Assembly: GCA_963969345.1 (NCBI GenBank)
Contig: OZ017770.1
Location: 7,263,246-7,327,245, forward strand
Origin: Turbatrix aceti
Taxonomy: Eukaryota > Nematoda > Chromadorea > Rhabditida > Panagrolaimidae
Direction: 5' to 3'
DNA length: 64,000 nucleotides
Of the stretch, positions 57,790 to 64,000 are shown in pieces (the first letter of the stretch is position 1; each line of letters begins with the position of its first letter). The notes under the pieces were generated by a model. It had not been told where the DNA came from and searched no databases. It worked only from the letters and a program-made list of their open reading frames with translations. A program made the position numbers and the translations under genes.

Positions 57790-59427
57790 TTAAAAATCGT
57801 TGTCAGAGTTATTTTCGGGGTCTTCGTCTTCGTCCCCGTGCATGTCGTAGTCGTGTCCAGCCGTATCCTGGGCTTCAAGAGCAATGTGTTCGTCGTCGTT
57901 GTCAACGTCGTCCATCGATTCACCGGGCTGTGTTTGATTTCGCGTGTGATTCTCGTTGGAGGCGGTCTCATGGCGTAAGAGTTCGTCATCGTCGTTGTAA
58001 ATGTCATGGGCCTCGATGCCTTCTTCGTCATCATCATCGTCGTCGTCGTCGTCTGACAAGCCTGCTCCAATCATGTTGCCGTATATTTTCATCGCTAAAA
58101 AAAGCCGGAAATTGTTTTAAATCCTCAAAGAAGGAAGTAGTACAAACCGTGTTCTTTTATGTTGTCTAATTTTATTTCGACCCTAAAAGAAGTTTTTTTT
58201 TTGCTTTTGAAGTGAAAGTTAAAAAAACAAGAAAAAAAATTCCTACTGAGGGAGTGCGTTGCTTTCCTGCTTCATCATTTCAACGGCGTTGCGCATATTC
58301 TTTTCTACCTCGATGGTCTTCTGCCTCTCAATGGATTCAACTTCACTCAACCGCCACTTCAGATACGTCAAATTTCGGAATTTGACTGTATAATTGTCGT
58401 ATATGACTCTGAGACGCTTTTCGTGCTTTTCAAACTCGTCCCTGTTTGGAGGTCGATACGCTTGAAGTTTTTGCAATCGTCGCTGCAACTGATCTACTTC
58501 CATCTTGCGGCGCTCAATTTTGTTGTCTAGTGCTTGCTCGTCTTTTTCTACGTTTGAGAGCTTCTGATCAATCTCGGTTTCGTCACGACGTGCTTTTTCA
58601 ATCAATTGTCGTACGTATTTGTCAACTTCGCTAACATTCAGTTTTTGAGACAATGCCCGCATTCGGGCCTCCTAAATGCAGGAAGAACAATTATAATTCA
58701 ATGCTTTGTGCTAGCAATTTACACTTACTTTGGCAAAAGGTTCTCGAGACAATAAATCATAAACACTAGCACCATTCTGCGGGATATCAGACGCTACATG
58801 TACGGCCATATTAACAATTTGCTTCTAAATTAAAAAAAAATATATATATAACTTTGCTATTACCCGACCCACCTTGTCTGATATTTGACCACGAAGGGCA
58901 TAAGTATACGATTTGTCATCTGCGTTGTCGACTTGTCCACGCGTTGTTTGGTACAACAGTCGAAGCACAGGCATAAGTTCTCTGACTGCGTGTCCATCCG
59001 ACTAAAACCATTAATCCAATGTTTTTTTTTCCCTGACGCACACACACTTACCATGTAGAGGTTCTTCGGGTTCAACTTGATTCTCGTTTTCTGCATGATT
59101 GCCAGGACGCATGATTTGATGAAGAATATTCTGTCGGATTCCAGTTCCCGGTTTTTTGGCACACGCGTCAGTGCATCGAACCTGCAAGCTTTTATTTTTA
59201 CAAAATCGTGTAATATTAAAAAAAATTGTAAAAACTGATAACTCACTTGTGAACGATCCATTCGAGTATTTCCGCGATAAGCTGAAAGTTTGGCGCCCGA
59301 AAGTTTTCAATTGACACGAGCCGTGGAAATTCAAGTGTTCTCAGGATTTCCGTTGTGTCTAAACTGGCATTTACGTACATATTATCTTAAGACGCTTTAA
59401 CTAACCTCTTAATTCACGGAAAGACAT
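57790..59427 (-). CDS. CLUAP1 / IFT38 (DYF-3, Qilin) intraflagellar transport protein
   Basis: Eight exons (59427-59406, 59358-59247, 59181-59052, 59001-58873, 58824-58729, 58671-58247, 58182-58148, 58094-57790) give 417 residues, close to human 413. It starts MSFRELR and has the calponin-homology-like N-terminus ([15 protein letters not shown]), a long coiled coil, then an acidic tail ending SDNDF as in other CLUAP1 proteins. IFT38 is an IFT-B subunit needed to build cilia; in nematodes it acts in ciliated sensory neurons. Exon 7 is only 35 bases and is required to keep frame. The LTR element is inserted in the 3' UTR. The gene shares a 177-base head-to-head promoter with the phosphoesterase at 59605. 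Confidence 0.93.
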
Positions 59428-59604
59428 AGCTAGCTGAGCACTTACTTTATCTTGTGTGACTCCAGCTTTCGCCAAACAAGATATCCCTGTATCCATGGAA
59501 ACAAACGCCTGTATTTGTACTTGCATGTGTCCCGTGCCGAACGCGCTTCAAATATATTTTATAAAACCCCTTTGTTTAATGCAGCATCGGGTTTTGCAGT
59601 TGCT
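59428..59604. promoter_or_regulatory. Bidirectional promoter between CLUAP1 and MPPE1
   Basis: Only 177 bases separate the two divergent start codons, so both leaders and the promoter must share this stretch. I see no TATA box. An open frame from 59452 joins the phosphoesterase frame but has no ATG before 59605. Confidence 0.6.
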
Positions 59605-60886
59605 ATGCGACTCAGACGACTTGCAAAGCTCTCAAAAGCTTCGTCGCTCTTGTTTTCCCTTTTGGGTGTTGTTCTATGGAATGAATTCCTGTCATTGAAG
59701 TTTTCCATGCTATCGTGGACGATGCCAGAGGTCAACTCAAATTCCTTTCCGATTCTCATAGTCAGTGATCCTCAACTCATTGGCTACAGACACGAATCGC
59801 CATTTTTCGGCCCAATCAGTAGATGGGATGCTGACAGGTACATTCGAAGAGGGTTTCAAGAAGCTCTCGCTGTTGTGAAGCCTAAACTTATTATATTTCT
59901 TGGCGACCTCTTTGACGAGGGTGTCGACATGAATTCGGAAGAGTTTGAATTTACAATGGAGAGATTCCGGTATATATTTGACAACACACAAAATATTAAT
60001 GTGAGTCGAATTCTAGCCGCACAATGGTAAAAAAATCCAGAATACGGTTAATCAAAAAAATGTTCACACACAGCTAAAAAAATCCAGAAAACGTTATTTT
60101 GCACAACCAAAAAAACGGCGTTGTTCAATAATTTTTCTACAAAATTTTTTTCAGAAATTTTACATCCCCGGTGACAACGACATCGGCGGAGAAATGGAGC
60201 CGGTCTACGATCACCTTGTCAACAGATTTCGCCGACATTTTGCCAATGCCATACTAACCGGTGATTTGCCATCAAATGAACAGTTTTTTGAGGTGTCAGA
60301 GTGCAACATGCTTACCGATTTTTCCATTCGCCATATTAATGAGCCCCAAAGCTCCAATATCAAAATTCTACTTTCTCACGTGCCAATTTCCCGTTCTGTA
60401 AACCCCAAAGTTCAAGCAGTAAGTATTGTACAAATTTGCATCAGTGCACTTTTATTGAAAATTTTAATTTAGGCATTAGAAAACTACAATCCTGATTTAA
60501 TTTTATCAGGCCACGACCACACTGCCGAGATTTACATTCGCGATCGATTTGGCTCAAATTTCCAGCGATTTCTCATGAAAAAGACTCTTACATTTGTCGT
60601 CAACTCTGAGCACCCCTTTACTGAGATACAAAATCCAACGTGTAGCTACAGAATGGGCGTCAAATACATGGGTTACGGTGTGCTGACCCTTCACGACGAA
60701 AATCCCACAAGAGTGCAGTTCAACGTTTTCTGGACTCCTGGCCGATATCCGCAGTTGTTTTTGTACATGTTCAGCATATTTTTAGCCTCTTATATTTTCC
60801 TACGATCAAAGTTGTTTTACCATTTGCGTACACCTGACCGCAATGGCTTTGGTTCCCTGTTTAACAAAAAGCAATTAATTGAATGA
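59605..60886 (+). CDS. MPPE1/PGAP5-type metallophosphoesterase
   Basis: Three exons (59605-60000, 60155-60418, 60473-60886) give 357 residues. A membrane anchor lies near residues 13-35 and a second helix near the C-terminus (LFLYMFSIFLASYIFL). The catalytic metal-binding motifs are complete: SDPQLIG, LGDLFDEG, PGDNDIGGE, LSHVP and SGHDHTAE. In animals PGAP5 removes an ethanolamine-phosphate side branch from GPI anchors and helps GPI-proteins leave the ER; yeast Cdc1 is related. A GPI-linked Ly6-type protein is encoded elsewhere in the window, but there is no sign that the two genes are coupled. Confidence 0.92.
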
Positions 60887-61345
60887 CACGTTTTGACCAT
60901 CATTTTTAAATCATTGTTTTTTACGGGTTCGTTTGCATTTTGAGAGAATAAATGACTGACAGTAAAATTTGCGATACAAAACAATATTGAAGCTGTCAAA
61001 AAGCATCCGCGCTTGTCTTGCACTCAATCGCCTATTAAGCTTTCACTTTTTAACGCTGTGCAGCTTTGCGTAGGATTTTTAACATTTGATCGGCAAATTT
61101 TAGTGCAGGTGTCTGCCAAATCTCATTTTTCTGCCTGCTCATTTTCACGCTGACCAATGCCTCGAGTCAAGACTTGCATATCTTTTTTTCCCGAGTTGAT
61201 CGAACACGCCATCCTTTGTTTCAGCGCGGCGCTTGAGCGGACGATGAGCGTAAAGCATATATATGCTTGGCTCACCGCCTGTCCGAGGTGTTCTGTTTAT
61301 AGCCAAAGTTTCAGGATTGCTTAAATACATTTTCTACGACAAATC
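60887..61345. other. Spacer between MPPE1 and the PDZ-LIM gene
   Basis: MPPE1 3' UTR (AATAAA near 60947) and the PDZ-LIM promoter. No gene is seen. Confidence 0.5.
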
Positions 61346-64000
61346 ATGTCTACCGTGGATATGGTGACAGTTCGAATGTCTCGGGGCGAACTATCAACGC
61401 CGTGGGGCTTTGAGGTATTGCCTAGCGGAACTATAACTCAGGTACGTTTGCGTACATTTATTTGTTATGATGTTTTGTGAGTCACTACTGACAGGCGCCA
61501 ATAACCATTTCCGTGTGGAGAAAACACATGTTGCACACACATCTGGATGAGTGTAATATTGCGAGCTTAAATTTTTTTTTCAGATCACCGGCGGCAGTTT
61601 GGCAGATCGCGCGGGCCTGCACAATGGAGATTACATCAACGAAATTCAGGGGGTTCAAAATCCCTCCATTGAACAAGCCGCCTTCTTGTTGCGATCCGCA
61701 AAACATGAAATCGACCTCGTTGTTCTGAGGTGAGTCACAAAGGGTGTTTGAAAGATGTCAAAAAAGTTTGACACCTTGCCCACTGTTTTTCAAAATCTCA
61801 AAAGCAAATAAAAACATCCAAAGCCAGCCAAGATAGGGAGTGCGTTGATATGACGATGTTAAAATCCAACTGACCTACATTCATAATTACCCGCAAATAT
61901 TTTAATATATCAGTTGAATGAAGTTTATTTCTTTTTCGCGCATACCAAGGTTATCCTCGCAGAGCAAGTCATCATAACTGTTGTCTTTATCTTTTCTTCC
62001 AGAGAACCGACACTTCTAACGGCTCCACCTTCGTGGGAATCTAACGCGGCGCAATACTCAACCAGCGACGGCTCAGTGTCTTCTGGCTTTTCGCCAAATT
62101 ATTCCAATCACCAGAATCCACCTCCACCGCCTGCCAGAAGCATTTCCATCCAGCAAGTCATGAAGCATGCTTCAGAGCTGCAACACGTAAGCGCGCGCTT
62201 TTTTTTTATACAAAATATTCATCTTGGCGCATTAACGTTCAGTTTTTGTTATGTTTTTGTAAAATCAGTTTCAAGTGCAGCTTTAGCATGCTCTTTTACC
62301 TGCAGCCGGATATTCCGTGCGCAAAAAGATGTACACTCAAGTTGCTCGCAGAAATTTGTTTGTGCGCAAGACTTGAGACTGCGAAATCCGAGCGATGAAG
62401 GGCTAGCGCTATAGCTTGTCTTGAATGAACAAAAACTGAAACGTGCGCTCTTGCTTGCTTGTACGACTCTCACTTTTGCCTGTCATTTGTTTTTCAAATG
62501 ACTTGGCTTTGGGAGAAGATTCCTGTCACATTTTTTACACTTCATTTTGGGTCATTTAAAATCCCTTGACCAAAAGTGAATTGTCCAATCCTCCGATTTT
62601 AGCACGATAGACCGTTCTACGACACCGCACAGCATTCTCGCACGTATCACCTCAACGGGACCACCACCAATACCACCACCCCAGCCGTGAGATCCTCTTC
62701 AGCTGACCATAACGATAACGTCACATCTTCACCACAGGAAGACTCCTCTAAGAGCTCATATCTTTCCCCTGTGGATAAATATCTTCTTGAAAAAGGCGGC
62801 TTGTTTGGTACTGAGTAAGTTTTTTTTTGTTTTCTTACACCGAGTTTGACTCATGATGCCTGCCTGAACTTTAGTCCTCGCGTCATGAAGGCTGTTCATA
62901 CGCCTTCCTACATGCAATCCGAAGCTCTCAAGCTTATCCAGGAGGAAGAAAAAACCAAGAAGCCCAGACAACCTGCTCCTCCAAAGCGTAAGAAGCACCG
63001 ATATTTTAGTCGATCTACATACATAAACGAAATTTATTTAGCATCTCCCCAAGCACGGCCTCAAGCCTCTCCAGCCTCGAACGGACAGGCCGTGAAACTC
63101 GCCGCATGCTTCCTCTGTGGAAAGCCCATTATGTACGTTTTTTTTACACCAACAGCGCATCATTTATCGGGGATAGAAAATGTCAAGACAGAATAGAAAG
63201 GTTGAAATCGTTGCATCTGGATTGTTATCCAAGCAGGATGGCACCACCTGTACGCTGGAATGCCTTGACAAATCGTTTGTTACTCGGCGATCGAGGGGCC
63301 CGCTGGAGGTCGCTGGAAAAAAGTGCAAGAATTAGGTGGGACAAATTTAGGCGATGAGGCGTTGCCACTTGCGCAGCGGAGCTAAAACTTTGCTATTTAC
63401 AAAAAAGATGCCGAGAACATTACCGAAATACTCGCCCAAAAATTGTGTTATCGTCGTCTCCGGAGTTGAGTTCGTAGGGCTCTTCCATGCCGCGCTTGAT
63501 CATCCAGTTGCGGTTCAACTTGAGGAATTCGTTTGTGTACTGAAACTTTTGGAAGGCTTTAGAACTAATTATGCTACACAAAATCACGTACCTGGGGCTT
63601 TACGCTGACAGCCAGCACAGTAATAAGCAGGATAAATTTGGTCACAATTGATAGATTCATATTTGTTTCAGAGGAGTTAACAGTCAGAACAGCGAAGTCT
63701 TAGTACATCCAGACTGTTTTCAATGTTCGACGTGTGGAGCCTCACTGAAAGGCGTACAACACCACTTTCTCAATGATAAGTTCTACTGCGATGTCCACGG
63801 ACAACAGATACGACAACAACTTGGAACCAACTCTTCGGCAACTCGTTCTGCCCCCTTTGTCCGTAGTCCAAATACGGAGCCTCCTCTTAATCCAGATCTT
63901 GCTGTGTACGTGACAGGGATCACAAGACTTCTTGTTGTCATCATTGTACTACTTTTTCAGAAAAATTCCGCTCTCGGCTCACCATCCTTCGTCCATTCTT
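61346..64000 (+). CDS. PDZ-LIM protein (ALP/Enigma/Zasp family), 3' end outside window
   Basis: Eight exons are visible (61346-61441, 61584-61729, 62003-62186, 62603-62814, 62875-62987, 63042-63132, 63672-63905, 63961 onward). Residues 1-82 are a PDZ domain with the carboxylate loop PWGF. A Zasp-like motif region follows (SYLSPVDKYLLEKGGLFG), then SYMQSEALKLIQEEE, and the first LIM domain with cysteines CFLCGKPI, HPDCFQCSTC and FYCDVHG. These proteins bind alpha-actinin at Z-discs or dense bodies and organise muscle attachment. More LIM domains probably lie beyond the window. The sixth intron (63133-63671) contains a small gene on the other strand. Confidence 0.9.
63420..63660 (-). CDS. Small secreted peptide gene nested in the PDZ-LIM intron
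   Basis: Two exons (63660-63592, 63539-63420) joined by a 52-base GTACGT...TTTCAG intron give 62 residues. A strong signal peptide (MNLSIVTKFILLITVLAVSV) is followed by a charged mature region with one dibasic KR (NWMIKRGMEEPY) and a GR near the end (DDDNTIFGRVFR). No cysteines are present, arguing against a defensin-like fold. It could be a neuropeptide-type precursor (KR cleavage, possible amidation at the Gly) or another small secreted factor; I recognise no family. Its ATG is 12 bases from the host-gene acceptor. The codon-level fit, signal peptide and canonical intron support it. Confidence 0.6.

Overview
The window looks like nuclear DNA of a small-genome ecdysozoan, most likely a nematode. 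Nearly all introns are 40-70 bases, with GT donors and very T-rich acceptors (TTTTTAG or TTTTCAG). Genes are packed on both strands. They include a K2P potassium channel, a tyramine/octopamine-type receptor, a divergent neuropeptide receptor, an ALP/Enigma-type PDZ-LIM gene, CLUAP1/IFT38 and a CAPA-like precursor whose amidated peptide resembles nematode NLP-44 peptides. I cannot name the species, and another ecdysozoan such as a tardigrade is not excluded.

Layout. 1-2430: no gene seen. About 2440-8530: 5' LTR, Gag, an envelope-like glycoprotein and Pro-RT-RNase H of a Ty3/Gypsy element that is broken by an in-frame stop and cut off inside RNase H. 9125-10620: neuropeptide-type GPCR (+). 11098-13289: NDNF-like secreted protein (-). 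15716-16487: Rap1 (-). 19639-20156: HIG1-domain mitochondrial protein (-). 20666-21388: TPRKB/Cgi121 (-). 24870-25261: Ly6/three-finger protein (+). 25434-26010: non-autonomous hAT-like element. About 26044-29726 and 33843-37480: two arms of a recent inverted duplication. Each arm carries a complete copy of an unrecognised 451-residue gene; the left arm also has a piece of JMJD8. The 4.1 kb between the arms holds OST3/TUSC3, a myristoylation-type glutaredoxin, the CAPA-like neuropeptide gene and the first exons of JMJD8. 38587-40626: K2P channel (+). 42490-46204: aminergic GPCR (+). 47190-48682: TIA-1-like RNA-binding protein (-). 52224-57767: complete LTR element with gag and env-like frames but no pol. 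57790-59427: CLUAP1 (-). 59605-60886: MPPE1/PGAP5 phosphoesterase (+). 61346 to the window edge: PDZ-LIM gene (+), with a secreted-peptide gene nested in one intron on the opposite strand.

How the parts relate. The host genes are unrelated housekeeping, neuronal and muscle genes; I see no operon. The most unusual material is mobile or recently rearranged. Two related Gypsy-type elements place an envelope-like glycoprotein directly after Gag. The younger one has lost pol but has a perfect target duplication and LTRs that look identical. It sits in the CLUAP1 3' UTR, between the stop codon and the AATAAA. The inverted duplication carries a 230-base target duplication and an empty-site copy that proves the hAT insertion. 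Its twin genes differ mainly in two middle exons.

Exon coordinates come from reading splice sites by eye; every complete spliced model given here keeps an open frame whose total length is a multiple of three.
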